From Heloderma charlesbogerti (Eukaryota; Chordata; Lepidosauria; Squamata; Helodermatidae): a stretch of DNA of 64,000 nt. Every line of letters starts with the position of its first letter. Positions within the stretch are counted from its first letter, which is position 1. The notes below the pieces were generated by a model. The model worked only from the letters and a program-made list of their open reading frames with translations, was not told the origin of the DNA and searched no databases. The translations under genes were made by a program, and so were the position numbers. Shown piece by piece: positions 20,928 through 32,203 of this stretch. The DNA is taken from positions 379,501-443,500 of the forward strand of contig JANEZZ010000303.1 in the NCBI GenBank assembly GCA_026122225.1, in the 5' to 3' direction.

Positions 20928-21290
20928 GTGGGATATTCAGGATAGATAAAAGGAAGTACTTCTTTAAACATCACATAGTTAAACTATGGAATTCACTACC
21001 ACAAGATGTAGTGATGGCCACCAATTTGGATGGCTTAAAAGGGGGTTAGACAAATTCATGGAGGATAAGGCTATCAATGCCTACTAATCTTGATGGCTAT
21101 ATGCTACCTCCCCGTATCAGAGGCAGTATGCCTATGTACACCAATTGGAGAACATGGCGGGAGGGTGCTGTTGCACTCATGTCCTGCTTGTGGGTTTCCC
21201 ATGGGCAGCTGGTTGGCCACTGTGTGAACAGAATGCTGGACTAGATGGACCTTTGATTTGATTCTTCTTACATTCTTATCGCAACCATAA
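20928..21290 (+). mobile_element. CR1 LINE 3' end (second CR1 subfamily)
   Basis: The end of ORF2 reads as YFFKHHIVKLWNSLPQDVV-like sequence (AAACTATGGAATTCACTACC, then GGTTAGACAAATTCATGGAG). It is followed by the 3' UTR block GGACTAGATGGACCTTTG and ends in ATTCTTCTTACATTCTTAT. This tail differs from the ATTCTATG tail of copies A, B and C, so it represents a different CR1 lineage, the same one as at 62648-64000. Confidence 0.75.
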
Positions 21291-21299
21291 TAAATAAGA

Positions 21300-22440
21300 T
21301 GACAGGAGGACAGAATAATCAAGGCTTGTAATTCTTCCACGAGTAGTAGGAATGAATGGATCAGTCTATTTCCAGTCTGTCAGTTTCCATGTCCAGTCCA
21401 TTCTGTCCTGTTTCAACATCAATCTACAATTTTTAAGTGCACAAAAATTCACATTGTTGTATGCATTTTCCCCTATGATATGCATTTTTGTATGGTTTTC
21501 AACCTAAAATATGTGTTTTGGTATAATTTTGGAGCCAAGAACTGCATTGCAAAATTTGGAGAAGTACAAAAACCAAAGGATACCTGTGTTCCAATCTGCA
21601 TATTAGTTCAGGAAGTTAAAATCAGGTTGGTCTGATTAAAATTGTTGATCAAACAAAACCCTTTAGTATCCATAATAATTAGTTATTGTATAATTTCCCC
21701 CTACTTGCTGGAACTAGAGATTTGAGACACTGAATAAGAATGGTTGTATCTCACTTGGGGGGGGGGGGGGATGACCCAGAATCATCACTTTACTAAGATC
21801 TGTAGAAAGCAAGACATTCTTTTGGATGGAATGGGGACAACCATATAGGACCTATATTATTGTACAGATTCTGCCTGCAAGGAAGGGCACAAGCAAAAAG
21901 AATCAACACCAAAGACTGAAAAAATGAGAGTGCCCTCAAACGGTGCTAAATAATTCCCTAATAAAGAATTGATAGCCCCTGCAGCTTAGAGTCACCCACC
22001 CCCACGACCACTGTGATTTTCTGCTGCTACAGGAATAGCTCTTCTGGTTTGGTTTGGGGTTTTTTCTTTTGCCACATAGGACAGCCCTGTTACAAATGTT
22101 AATTTAAAAGCTTGTAAATTCAGGGTTTAAAGGATCTGTGAAATGAACATATAACCTTACCCTTGCCAAAGCTAGTGAAAATAGGTTGTGGTTAATTCCC
22201 TTAAAAAAGAAGGGCTGAGGCTCAAGCCTACCTGAAGCGCTCATCCTCGTACCTGGAAGCTCTGTCCCCTAATATCAGCTGAGTGTGGGCTAGTGTGGTA
22301 AGGGAAAGGCACTCTGCACATTCTCAGAAACACATTTATCTGGCATTAGGATTCTATATCCCTGGTTATGGATCTGAAATCTCTGGATCTAATTAAGCCT
22401 GAAAATAAGTGAATTTCTATCTAGAAGGATAAATTACAAT
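21300..22440. other. Unassigned DNA with a short repeated motif
   Basis: Around 21455-21520 there are three variants of a TATGCATTTTTGTATG-type motif, suggestive of an old unclassified repeat. A run of 12 G lies at about 21760. Nothing else is recognised. Confidence 0.35.
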
Positions 22441-22944
22441 GGCCCAGTCTCACACGTAATGCTAAGCCATGATGGTTAGGGAATTTCCGCAAACCATGGT
22501 GGCTTAGGAGAAAAACCTGCTAACTGTGGTTCTGAAACCACCCTAGCTAACCAACCCCCGCAGCAGGGTTAAGGGGCCCTGGGTGGCTTAGCGTTATGTG
22601 TGTCATGCTCCCCGGTGGTTAAAACAGGCTCTGGGTAGTGTACAGGCCGCAGCCATAGAGACCATTCAGTGATGCTCTAGCTGGCACGGGCTTTCTCTAT
22701 GGTCGCTTGCGAATCGCAAAGGATGGAGCGGCTGGCACACGTGTTTTCATGGTGCATGGGCCACTGGGATCACTGCCGGCGGCAGGAAGATGGTTACGGT
22801 AACTATAGAGGGGGGTACAGGAACTATGCGGTGCCACATGGTTCCCGATCATGTGATGAGAGGGTACATCATGGTTTCCCTAAAAACAACCCCCCTCTGT
22901 CGTTACCCTAACCACCCTCCCCCCATGCACATCTGAACAGGCCC
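22441..22944. mobile_element. Candidate MITE with GGGCC..CAGA ends
   Basis: The left end (GGCCCAGTCTCACACGTAAT) and right end (CACATCTGAACAGGCCC) form a weak inverted repeat, continued by GCTAAGCCATGATGGTTAGG on the left and AACCACCCT on the right. The interior repeats CCATGGTGGCTTAG-type palindromes and is CpG-richer than its surroundings. No clear TSD was found. Confidence 0.4.
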
Positions 22945-25045
22945 TATGTCCCTTTGGTGACTATACAAACTAGCTCAGTCTAAAACATATTTTGAATTTT
23001 TAAAAGGTTAGTACTGAAGTACCTGTACATGTAAGTTCCAAAGTGCAACTACAACATTTGGAAATAGGTAAATGCCACTGGGATGAAGTATCTTCCTGAC
23101 AGTGAAATCATGCAATTCAACATTCAAGAAAGGAGGATTTGGAGATTTGCAATATATTCTCAGGGGAGAAACTCTTCAAATTACATATTTGAAGCTGCTT
23201 CCCTATAATGTCTGATTTCAGTTCTCATACACATAATAGCAAGATAAAGACAGAATGTTTTGATTTCTACATATTATTTTGTAGCTGTAAAATGTCAGAA
23301 TGTGATGATAGTAAAAATAAATGAAAACAGCCTCAGAATAAGTCTTATACCCCATCTGTTAAAATATAGACAGCTGCAACAGCGGGGAGGTTTAGAAGGG
23401 GCTACTGAAGGATCCAGTGCTTGTCAAGTGGTCTAAGTTCATCATGTTATGTCAGGTGCAATCCTATTATTAAAGTTTACTACCAAATTTGTGTGTGCAG
23501 TTATACCCTTGTTCCCCTGAGACAGGTACATCAATGCACTTAGCTGGTGTTATTGCAAGTGGTAAGGACACCCAAAGCCCACAGGCCTTACAGCCTATCT
23601 ACAGAAGAAAAAACAGCAATATGGTACAGTCCTCTAGAGACTGTACCACTTCAGAATGCAGATTCAAGTGTCACATATTTGAAGACTCTATCACATAAAA
23701 AAAAAAAATCCTGCCCACAGAAAACTAGCCCATCCGGAAGAAGGCTAGGATTTCAACCCTTCCTTTGACATACTCGCTTTTCACAGGCAGGGAATTTGAC
23801 ATGGAGGAGCTTTCAATCATAACATTATGTACTAAGAAATTCTGGAACTTTGCATAATTTGTAACAATGAACTACAAATGACATGACAATGGAACCTTGT
23901 CTCCTGACAACTGTAAATCCCACTCAGGCTCTCTCTACTTTACCAGGCATTGGCCATAGGCTTTAATGTCATGTTTTGCAAGGTTTGTGAACTAGAAACA
24001 TATGTTTTCAACAAATGAAAATTGAGATGTAAAAGATACTGCATCCAGGTATCAAATTCTGCAGGGCCTGGTTTTCCATGGTCCTGATTTCTACTGTGTC
24101 TTGACCTGACTTGATTTTGAGTTGACCTGCCTTTGCCTGAATGGACTTCTCCCTGTGAGCCTGCAAAGGCCACATGTGGCCCCCACTGCCCCCAGATTTG
24201 GGAAAACATTTTAAAATGAAAAAAATGTCACCTGTTACATGACTCCAAAAGGATAAAAGGTAGCTTAATTCCAAGCTTTTAGTGCTCTGTAGCTGCTACA
24301 AAACACCAAAAGGATCAAATGTAGCTTGCTCCTTACGTCATTTAAAAAGTAGCATCATTCCCATTGAGCCATTCTATTCCAGATTATTACAGGCTGCTGG
24401 GGGTGGGTGGGCAGGGAGCGGAGACAACACATGCTCTCTCATGTCATCTTTAATGGCAAGCCACCTCCACAAAACAATTCTTCAGATTCACTCACATTCA
24501 CTAAAAGATTATTCCAATTTTCAAGGACTCTTTTTGCCCCACTCCATTATGCTTGAAACCAACAAAAAGTCTGGGTCAAATATTTCAGCCTAATTCTATT
24601 TCAGTTTCTTAAACGGAAGTCTCTGGAAACTAAGGTGAGTTGCAAAAGCAGTTTGTGATATAGCATAGCGGGGGGGGGGGAGCCACAAGAGTGATGTACA
24701 AACTCTTGAGTCCACCTAGAGTAATTCTTGTATCCCAGCTTTACAAAACTCCCTTACTGATAAGGCTCCTCAGAGCCAATTTATCATCTGTACATTCCCT
24801 GAGAATGCTAAATATCTCCCACTTTGGTTTAGTGAGGGCTAACTCACCACAAAGGTCACAGTTTTCACTATGCTTCCTCCCCAGCTCAATTCATCTGCCT
24901 TCAAACTCTGTAATCTCCCCCAATCCCCAAGAAACAAAGCTTGGTTTAGTCTTTGTCACTCCTCACAACATGGACTTCCAGCTCTCACTCCTCGCATCCT
25001 ACCCCCACCCATTTCTAGAACACATGATCAACTTCAGGTGGAGCA
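22945..25045. other. Unassigned DNA
   Basis: Short reading frames only. A G-run lies at about 24669-24680. A small internal repeat (CCAAAAGGAT...GTAGCTT) occurs twice within 24244-24330. No gene recognised. Confidence 0.35.
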
Positions 25046-25054
25046 AGACTGGGA

Positions 25055-25205
25055 GTCAGAGAGAGCATTAGTCCATCTGACTGGAAGTGGCTTTTCCAGG
25101 GTTTCAGACAGGAGTTTTTCCAGTCCTACTTGGACATGCCAAGAATTAAACTTGGGAATTTCTGCATGAAAAGCATGTGCTCTACCACTGAGCTCTGGCC
25201 CCTCT
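25055..25205 (-). mobile_element. tRNA-derived SINE (second type), minus orientation, fragment
   Basis: On the minus strand it has AGCTCAGTGGTAGAGCACAT as an A-box-like head and GTTTAATTCTTGG as a decayed B-box. It is followed by a CTGAAACCCTGGAAAAGCC core and CAGTCAGATGGACTAAT. It is the same type as 46797-47000. Confidence 0.65.
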
Positions 25206-25689
25206 GTAATTCCATAATTCAGGTTGGGTCTATAGCTTCATATTTTGTCTAAAGCAATGTTATAGTATGTTGTCTAATATATAATAACCACGAATTCAAA
25301 AGTAAATTGATGCCTTAAAAAAAACCTGAGATTTTAAAATCCATCCTGTTATCAAAAAATATTGATTGGTAAATATGCATGCATTTCCATTCCTATGGTA
25401 AAGTATAAAAATTGTACGATCAAAGCAATGTTTAACATAAAACTTAAATAAATAAAATTAAAATGTGTTATATAAAATATCAGAAAGAACTAACAGTCAT
25501 AGATAATACGATTCGTTGTCTATCATTTTTTCTTTCTGGTATTTTATGTAACATGGTACTATTTTGTGGTAATGAAGAGAATGACCATTTGGTTCACTTT
25601 ATCATTTAATGCCACTCATTTTTATTCTGTCATATTATGATTCCTTATAAAACCTGATTAACTCTCATGCTTCAGATAGAATATTAAAA

Positions 25690-25747
25690 CTATGTATGTA
25701 TGTATGTATGTATGTGTGTGTGCGCGTGGTATGTGTACGTGTGTGTA
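25690..25747 (+). repeat. (TATG)n/(TG)n microsatellite
   Basis: Tandem TATG units grade into TG-rich sequence. Confidence 0.9.
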
Positions 25748-26104
25748 AGGTAAGACAGCCAGCTCTAACAAGTTCTTGTTTGGGACACCACATTATGTGA
25801 ATGAATTTATTATTCATTATCAGTTCAAAGAAATGCATAGTTTTGAATTTTATATTTGCCAATAGTGACACCTGCTGGAAAGCCCTGAAATAATGTTTTC
25901 AGCATTTTTATGGCAGTGCTTTACTTTCCATGCTTCACTGGTAGAATCAACCAGGAGCATCTAATCAGGGTATGGCATTGAGAGTCTACCTGTTTCATAC
26001 CCATGTCTCTCATTAAAATAATATTTTGACCAACATCTGTCACCTGGGTTTAGTTTTACCAATTGTTTACACGGCACCAAGACTATGTATCCAACTGGCA
26101 ACTA

Positions 26105-26275
26105 GGAACATAGGAAGCTGCCTATTGGTCCACCTAGCCCAGTATTGTCAACACTAACTAGCAGTAACTCTCCAGGAATGGAAAAGTTCCATTCCACTCA
26201 GGCAGAAATTTGAACCAGGGATTGAACCTGGTTGCTTCTGCATGTGAAGCACTGAGCCATAACTGTTCAACTGAT
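26105..26275 (-). mobile_element. tRNA-derived SINE (second type), minus orientation
   Basis: It starts at GGAACATAGGAAGCTGCC and GTCCACCTAGCCCAGTATTG and ends with a tRNA-like head: GGATTGAACCTGGTTGCTTC is the reverse complement of a GGTTCAATCC B-box. Same family as 25055-25205 and 46797-47000. Confidence 0.7.
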
Positions 26276-26679
26276 CACCTTAAAAAAAACAACAACAATG
26301 CATTTGCAGCAGTTCTCTGAACAAGTTGGATTACATCATATTACATTTGATAGACAAAGAGTGATCAGCTGGACTTACCACAAGCTTTACACGTGGCTGC
26401 AAACTTTTATATACTTTACTTGGAAGTAAGTACCACTGAAATGAATGGGGCTTACTTCTGAGTAGACATTATAGGATTCCACTGTGAGTAAATCATGACT
26501 GACTACTTCTACACCCCTGTCAGTTCTCAAAGCGTAGAAGGTCACCTGGAGAAGTTCACCTGGAGCCTACTTTGCTTAGTTCTAAGTGCTAGGTCAAAGC
26601 AATTCTTTTTTACTTGTGGTTTTAATGGAAGTGATTATAATGTTTTATGCTGTAACTTAATTATTATGCAATTGATCTA

Positions 26680-26723
26680 TGTGTGTGTGTGTGTGTGTGT
26701 GCGTGTGCGAGTGTGTGTGTGTG

Positions 26724-26760
<37 letters not shown>
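26680..26760 (+). repeat. (TG)n-(TA)n-(CA)n self-complementary microsatellite
   Basis: About 22 TG-type dinucleotides with a few variants are followed by five TA units and about 14 CA units. The two halves are reverse complements. Long frames here are repeat artefacts. Confidence 0.95.
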
Positions 26761-27061
26761 GAAGCTGCTTTCTGCTTTTTAAATTTTCATTCAAAGATGC
26801 ACATTGGAGCAAAAATCCAAATTTCACATAATACACAGATGGGGTCACAGCAGGTGGTAACCGACCAGGAAAGGGATCATGAGGTCATAGCTGATAACAT
26901 TGACCCAGTGTGTGGCTGCTGTGAAAAAAAGGAAACTTCATGTTAGGGATCATTAGGAAAGGGATCAAAAATAAAACTGCCAATATTCTAATGCTTTTAT
27001 GCAAATGTACGGTTCAACCAGATTTGGACTTGTAGTACTTAGGCTGTTTTGTTATCTGGAA

Positions 27062-27118
27062 GCTGCCTTGTGAATTTATGTTAATTTGAAAGGCAGGATA
27101 TTAATAAATAAATAAGTC
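27062..27118 (+). mobile_element. Possible L2-type LINE 3' tail
   Basis: AGCTGCCTTGTGAATTTATG, then AAAGGCAGGATATTAATAAA and AATAAATAAG, resembles the end of other L2 tails in the window. Confidence 0.4.
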
Positions 27119-27260
27119 GCCATTTTTTGTGCCAGCTCAGCATGTAGGCCAATATTTGCAAGTAATTCCCACTAAACACCAATCTCAAAATCTTTTACGA
27201 CAAGCATTTTTACAAAGGAGCACAAAACGTCTCTACAGTGAAGCACTGGGCAACATCTTA

Positions 27261-27699
27261 GGGTGCAATCCTAGGGCTGCGAGTCAGTGGCTTGACAGCC
27301 ATGGGATAGGTCGGTTTCCGCAAACCGACCTTGGAGCCAGAGCTCCAAGATTGGTTCCCGGAGAACCGACCCCCACCCCCTCCCACGCTGCCTTGTAGGC
27401 AGCGCAGATTGGCCCTGCACTCCGCACTCGTATGCAGTGCAGAGCGGCAAAAGTGGGGCATTCCTGGGGGCGAGGCAGGGCAGGGAGGTCAGAAATGCCA
27501 GTATGACACATCCTATGTGTCATCTGGCTGCCGCTTCCTGTGCTCCAAGGTCCTGAGGCTAGACAGCCAAAATCGGCTGTTTAGCCAGTCAGGGGAAGCA
27601 AGGAGGAGATCCGCTCCTCACCATTCCCCCCGCCCTGCAATGGATAGGCGGTCGTCCCCAGGGTCAGAGGCGACCATTGATCCAGACAGGATTGCTCCC
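27261..27699. mobile_element. PIF/Harbinger-like MITE (439 bp) with TTA duplication
   Basis: The left end GGGTGCAATCCTAG and right end CAGGATTGCTCCC form inverted repeats. TTA precedes (27258-27260) and follows (27700-27702) the element, as expected for PIF/Harbinger insertion (TWA). Inside is a row of short hairpins: GGTCGGTTTCCGCAAACCGA, TTGGAGCCAGAGCTCCAA, GGTTCCCGGAGAACC, CTGCCTTGTAGGCAG and TGACACATCCTATGTGTCA. It is GC- and CpG-rich against an AT-rich background. No transposase is present. Harbinger is inferred from the TTA and the GGG-starting ends. Confidence 0.65.
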
Positions 27700-28010
27700 T
27701 TAGTCTCTTAGCTGACTATTAGTAGAACTCTATATCACAAATGGCATTCCTTACAATGCTGGCATAATGCCATACTGGTGTAGCAGTTGGTATTTAATTA
27801 TTGCTAGTGAAGCAAATCTTACAAATTAGCCACCGAGCACATTTCTTTCAAGATGCAAACATTAGAACTGCCAGGCGGGAGAACACCAAGAGCTGATCTA
27901 TCCAAACATCCCATCCAATACTGATGAGCCACATGCCTCTGGAAAACTCACAAGCAAGCAAGCAAGTTCTATGAAGCCAGGCAAGATAATAACAGCCATT
28001 CCCTCCTGGG

Positions 28011-29093
28011 AGCCATCTAAATGGAAATGTTTTGCAACCTGATTCTGTTTTAAGTTACGTTTTCAGGAAATCAGATTTGCTCCTTCCACGGTACATGCAG
28101 CCAATTGCAGCGGGATACCCCCCAAAAGAACTGCTTTGGCATAGCACACAGGTGGAGTTTCCCCCTTCCTCTCTCAGCCCCACTCTTAAGTGCAGTGAGG
28201 GAGAGGAGTAGGTATGTGCGCACACCTGCATGCACCTTCCTCTCTCCAGGGGCCCCAAGCAGCGTGCTCAGCAGGAGCAGCCCAGCCACAGGGGCGAGAG
28301 AGGGCGCACAATGGAGGATCCGCAGTGCCCTCTCGCCTGCTGTGGCAGGGCCCCAGGCTCCACAGAAGCCCTTCCCTGGAAGGAGGAGGAGGATCCAGCA
28401 GCCCCCTAGCCCAGTCTTTTCTTTTTATTTCCTCCCCACCCTCACCTCTCCACCTCTGCACTTCTGTAGCTGCAAAGGGGTGGAACTTTAGTGGAAGACA
28501 ATGAGATTTATTTCCAAGTTGACGTATTTATGCTGTTCTCAGACAAGAAGTGGAGACTTCAAAAGAACAGAAGATATCCCAAAGCGCAGGCTCATTTGGG
28601 GGAAAACAAATCACCTTTCAAATTCCTTAAACCTGCAGCGATGCTTCACACTCTGGATAGGTGCAGATTCAGACGAATAGGCTTCTCCACCCCTCTTGCC
28701 CTGTGTGGACTAAGTGTAGTGCAGGTCAATGAGAATTACTTCTGAGTAGACATGCTTAGCCCCGCAGCTGCAAATGAACGAGGCGGGGGGAAACCAAAGT
28801 AAAGGGACATCCCACAGCGGTGACATAAGACCCAAACACACCACTAGACACACCCACCATACTGAGCTGAATTTATTTTAGGGAATAGGGGCACACTCTG
28901 CATGAACCGCACTGAAGCCGCAGCAAGAAGAAAACTTACAGAGAAGGGAAAAGCACCTTTACAAAAATGCAGATTTTCAGGAGGAAACCAAGCTGTTGCT
29001 GCAAAGTGGCAGCTACATCATGTGTCCTTAACGAGGCTGAGATGCAGCAGCACTGGAGTAAAGTGCTCATGTAGATGGGCCCCAGATTGTGAC
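28011..29093 (+). mobile_element. 1.1-kb TIR repeat, plus-oriented copy of an inverted pair
   Basis: The sequence from GAGCCATCTAAATGGAAATG to CATGTAGATGGGCCCC is repeated in reverse complement at 33592-34722. Terminal sequences GCCATCTAAAT and GGGCCCATCTACAT (inverted) suggest short TIRs. Interior landmarks shared with the partner include TGCTCAGCAGGAGCAGCCCA, GGAGGAGGAGGATCCAGCAG, GAAGTGGAGACTTCAAAAGA and GAGAATTACTTCTGAGTAGA. Frames of up to 128 codons exist but are not conserved between the copies. No target duplication could be defined. Confidence 0.7.
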
Positions 29094-29201
29094 ATCTCAG
29101 AGAGGATACCTTGGAGAAAGTTTACCTAAAATGTAGTCCTGTTTTTGTTCCTGATTCTGGGTTTAATTATTACAATAAAAACAATAGTTACGTCTCAACT
29201 C

Positions 29202-29257
29202 CCTTTTAGCATTCTAATCAAAGATCCCATGAGATCTTTGATTAGAATACTAAAAGG
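29202..29257. repeat. Near-perfect 25-bp hairpin
   Basis: Arms 29202-29226 and 29233-29257 (CCTTTTAGCATTCTAATCAA and its complement) pair with one mismatch around a 6-nt loop. The region is AT-rich and outside any element I can define. Confidence 0.85.
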
Positions 29258-29699
29258 ATTAAGAGGTACCATCCAAGGGGAAGACCTACCATTGTTATTT
29301 TTTTCATGTATTTTCCAGGTATTGATTGGAGGGTTGTTGTTTTTTTTACATTAACATATAATCAGAACCCATTGCCAGCCAGACGGTTCCCTGAAAAGGG
29401 CTATGCCAAGAGCATATTTAATTGTTAGCTAGTGATATAGGGGAAACCATGAATTTTCCACACTTTTTGTAAAATGAGAGCACTACTAATAAATTTTGTA
29501 AATCAAGGACAGCGGGAGTGTACTGCATCTTGAGGATAATGAAAATATGCTGAGACATTGTGCCCTTGTTTCCTTAAGCCTCTGCTTGATATATCTTACT
29601 CAGACACAAGGGATTTTCCAGAATCAAGCTGTTAGGACTATACTTAAAAGGCAGCAGGGCTGAACTCCTCAGTACCAGTACTACTCCCTGCCTTAATAA

Positions 29700-30060
29700 C
29701 TATATTTATTTTTAATATTTACCTTCACAGACTTCTGAAAGTGGCTCACAACATATCAAGCCAACTAATCATTGCTAAAAATACCTTAATAGTCATCACC
29801 TTAAAACAAACTAAAAAACAGAATCTTAAAAAAAACCCAGCACAATTATGAGCAGCAAACAATAAAACTGGTGGGGAAACCTGTGGCCCTCATATTATTC
29901 CTGAGGGCCATAGTGACTGAGATTTATGGGAGTCTGAGTCCAACAACATATGGAAGGCGACAATTCTCCACTCCTGCAATACAAGAATTTTAAATCCAAC
30001 CACTAACCTGCAAAAGCTTGCCAGAATAAAAATGCTTTTGCAGTCTTCCTGAAAGCTGGA
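29700..30060 (-). mobile_element. L2 LINE 3' UTR (minus) with a nested MITE
   Basis: The A-rich stretch (29700-29865) and the segment after 29980 (GCCAGAATAAAAATGCTTTT, then GCAGTCTTCCTGAAAGC) resemble the L2 3' UTR on the minus strand. At 29870-29977 lies a fold-back piece (GGTGGGGAAACCTGTGGCCC mirrored by ACAATTCTCCACTCCTG, with GGGAGTCTGAGTCCAACAAC), a common type of small reptile MITE. Confidence 0.5.
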
Positions 30061-30107
30061 ACTTTGCTAGCCATACAAACTTTTATGAGGAGACAGTTCT
30101 ACGGTGT

Positions 30108-30112
30108 GGGTG
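30108..30112 (+). repeat. 5-bp target-site duplication, left
   Basis: GGGTG precedes the TG end of the LTR and is repeated at 30666-30670. Confidence 0.7.
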
Positions 30113-30665
30113 TGTCAGGGTTCCACTTACGATCTGGACCCCTGAGCAACTCCTTAAGGATCTTTTGCCTCCTTACTAGTCCCACCTTCCTTCTTCTACC
30201 TCCCTGTTTCCAATAACATGGGGTTTAGGCTTTAGTATGGGGTGACTGACAGTCTAGACACAGGATTTAACCACAACAGTTTACTGGTAAATTAAAGCAA
30301 GCAAATCCCAACTAAAGGTATTTACACAATAGAAGTGAGTGATGCAAAAGGCATTAAGAGAAAATAAAAGTTACAAAAATAAGTACCTCCACCCTAGCTG
30401 CACTAGATATTTTCAGGCTGCTTCTTCCTGCTCCCTCTTCATGCCAGATCTGGTCTCTCTGACTCTGCTCTTACTTCTCTGGTCTTTCTGACTCTCTCTT
30501 TTTATACGCTCCTCCCTAAAAACCAAAAGTGCTATTTCAAACCTGAAGAAATGAAACTTAACTGGGGAAATGGAACTACTCCTCTCAGGGATACCCCCCC
30601 CCCAACAACAAGCTTCTAAGCCTGACCATTTTCCCCTTTGCCTCTGAAGGCCTCAAACCTTCACA
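30113..30665 (-). mobile_element. Solo LTR (553 bp) of an LTR retrotransposon or endogenous retrovirus
   Basis: The segment begins TGTCAGGGTTCC and ends CCTTCACA (TG..CA) and is bounded by the 5-bp duplication GGGTG. On the minus strand a TATA box (GCGTATAAAAAGAG, near 30500) lies in the U3-like half. The terminal hexamers TGTGAA and CCTGACA on that strand are LTR-like. There is no internal region, so LTR-LTR recombination is inferred. A 5-bp duplication fits Gypsy and several retroviral classes; which one cannot be decided. Confidence 0.65.
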
Positions 30666-30670
30666 GGGTG
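30666..30670 (+). repeat. 5-bp target-site duplication, right
   Basis: GGGTG, identical to 30108-30112. Confidence 0.7.
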
Positions 30671-30674
30671 CCAC

Positions 30675-31030
30675 TACTGAAAAGACCCTGCCCATTAATC
30701 TGACTTCAAACAAAGATGAGATTCAGAGCAAGGATTCCACTTATCACCTCAGTGTATGGAGAGAAGAAATCCCCAGAGATAACTTGGAACTTAAGCCTTT
30801 TGAAGGTTAAACCCAGCACTTTGAAGTGTGTCCAGAAACAGATTGGCAGCCAATAGAGATCAACACTGGTGTTATGTGCTCCTTCTGGCTTACTCCTGCT
30901 AGTAAGTGGGTTGTTCAGTTCTGAAGTAATCAAATTTCTGAGCATCCCACATAGTGCATGTTACAGTAATCCCATACCGAAGCTTACTAGAGCATGTACC
31001 ACAGCACCCCTGGTTGGGCAGCCATGGATA
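30675..31030 (-). pseudogene. L2 LINE ORF2 C-terminal fragment
   Basis: On the minus strand it encodes YWLPICFWTHFKVLGLTFK, the WLP..FK(V/A)L..TFK motif that marks the region after the RT in L2 ORF2 proteins. In copies such as 45479-45783 this follows the LDYCN block. Here the LDYCN block is decayed (antisense of ATGTTACAGTAATCCC at about 30958). Stops are frequent. Confidence 0.55.
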
Positions 31031-31199
31031 AGAAACATACACTTCCAGAGTAGCTGGGCAGGAGGAGGGATAGAAAGTAGAACAACAGAAATCCTTTTGT
31101 TAAGTAGCATGAAGGTTGTGACACAAATGAACAAAGGCCTGAAAATTCAGAAGCACAGATTGCCTTTGTCTACTCTTTCTCCAGTAGCATGAATGGAGG

Positions 31200-31825
31200 A
31201 TATGGTGTGTCAGCTTTACCTTTGGATTGCTCTGCCTTCTTTCGTCTCATGTGATAACCTTAACAATGATTAATGAAGGGGTGGGAATTTTTTTGCCTGA
31301 GGTTAATGACTAACGAGGTTATTTTGACAGGTAGAATGAAGACAATGACACCAAAGTCATAGCACAGCAGAGGTGAGAAGTTACCAACATACATACATTT
31401 TAGAACAAGTTGCATTTTGCAGGGTTACCTGTATAGAAATATTAGCATCTAAAGCTGAATGTATTCTGTTCATGACTTTACTATACCAGCCCTCCTATCT
31501 AAATTACAATGTATAATTTGGCATCCTCAGGATCTTACTTTTCTTCTTCTCTTCTTTTTTTAAAAAGCATGTTTAAGCCCTCATTGCTGATGAAAAAGAT
31601 TTGGCATTTATTTGGGCAGTGCCTGCTGAAGGCTCAGATACTAGAAGAAGGTTGATTAGGCCTTCCTACAGTGCCATTATTCACTGCTAGGTATTTCTGC
31701 AGCTTGGCCCATGATGGGAAAATTTAATTGCTTTCCTGCCTGCCCTTGCCCTATCTGGATTTTTTCACTGATTTACATTCCTACTGTATCAACATTCACC
31801 TTTTTATTTTAGAAATTTCCTGGGT
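31200..31825. other. Unassigned DNA
   Basis: No feature recognised. Confidence 0.35.
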
Positions 31826-31834
31826 ATATAAAAT

Positions 31835-32175
31835 TCAAAGGTAGCATAGAATTGATAATAAAATTACAATAAAAAGCATAAAAGCAGAAACAAAGGGCAC
31901 TGGCACATAAAGAGCAGCCATAAAACCAATAAATCCTAAAACAGAACTAAAATCACTTGTGAAAGATTCTGAAATGCCTGGGCAAATAAAAAAGTACTTG
32001 CTTGGTGCCAAAAGAACAACAGGGTTGGGGTCAGGCAAGCTTTCCTTGGAAGTGCATTTCATAAAACTGATGCCACAAACCAAAAGTATCCCTGTCCAGT
32101 CACTATCCATCCAACTTTGAATGGCAGGCGGGGACTGGGAAGAGAGCCTCTTGCAAAATACAGGTAGTGCTACAC
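31835..32175 (-). mobile_element. L2 LINE 3' region, minus orientation
   Basis: GAAATGCCTGGGCAAATAAA, AAGTACTTGCTTGGTGCC and GGCAAGCTTTCCTTGGAAGT match in order the L2 3' part at 44945-45025 (TGCCTGGGAAAATAAAAAGG, CACCTGGCGCCGAAAGG). No intact coding. Confidence 0.6.
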
Positions 32176-32203
32176 TTCGGAGCATGTCTATAGAAACCAC
32201 TGA

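Noticed and set aside
22699..22911. 70-codon frame as a small gene
   Set aside because: Lies in a GC-rich MITE-like repeat; no supporting signal.
28011..29093. 8-bp target duplication for the 1.1-kb repeat
   Set aside because: No matching flanks were found at either copy, so hAT membership is not claimed.
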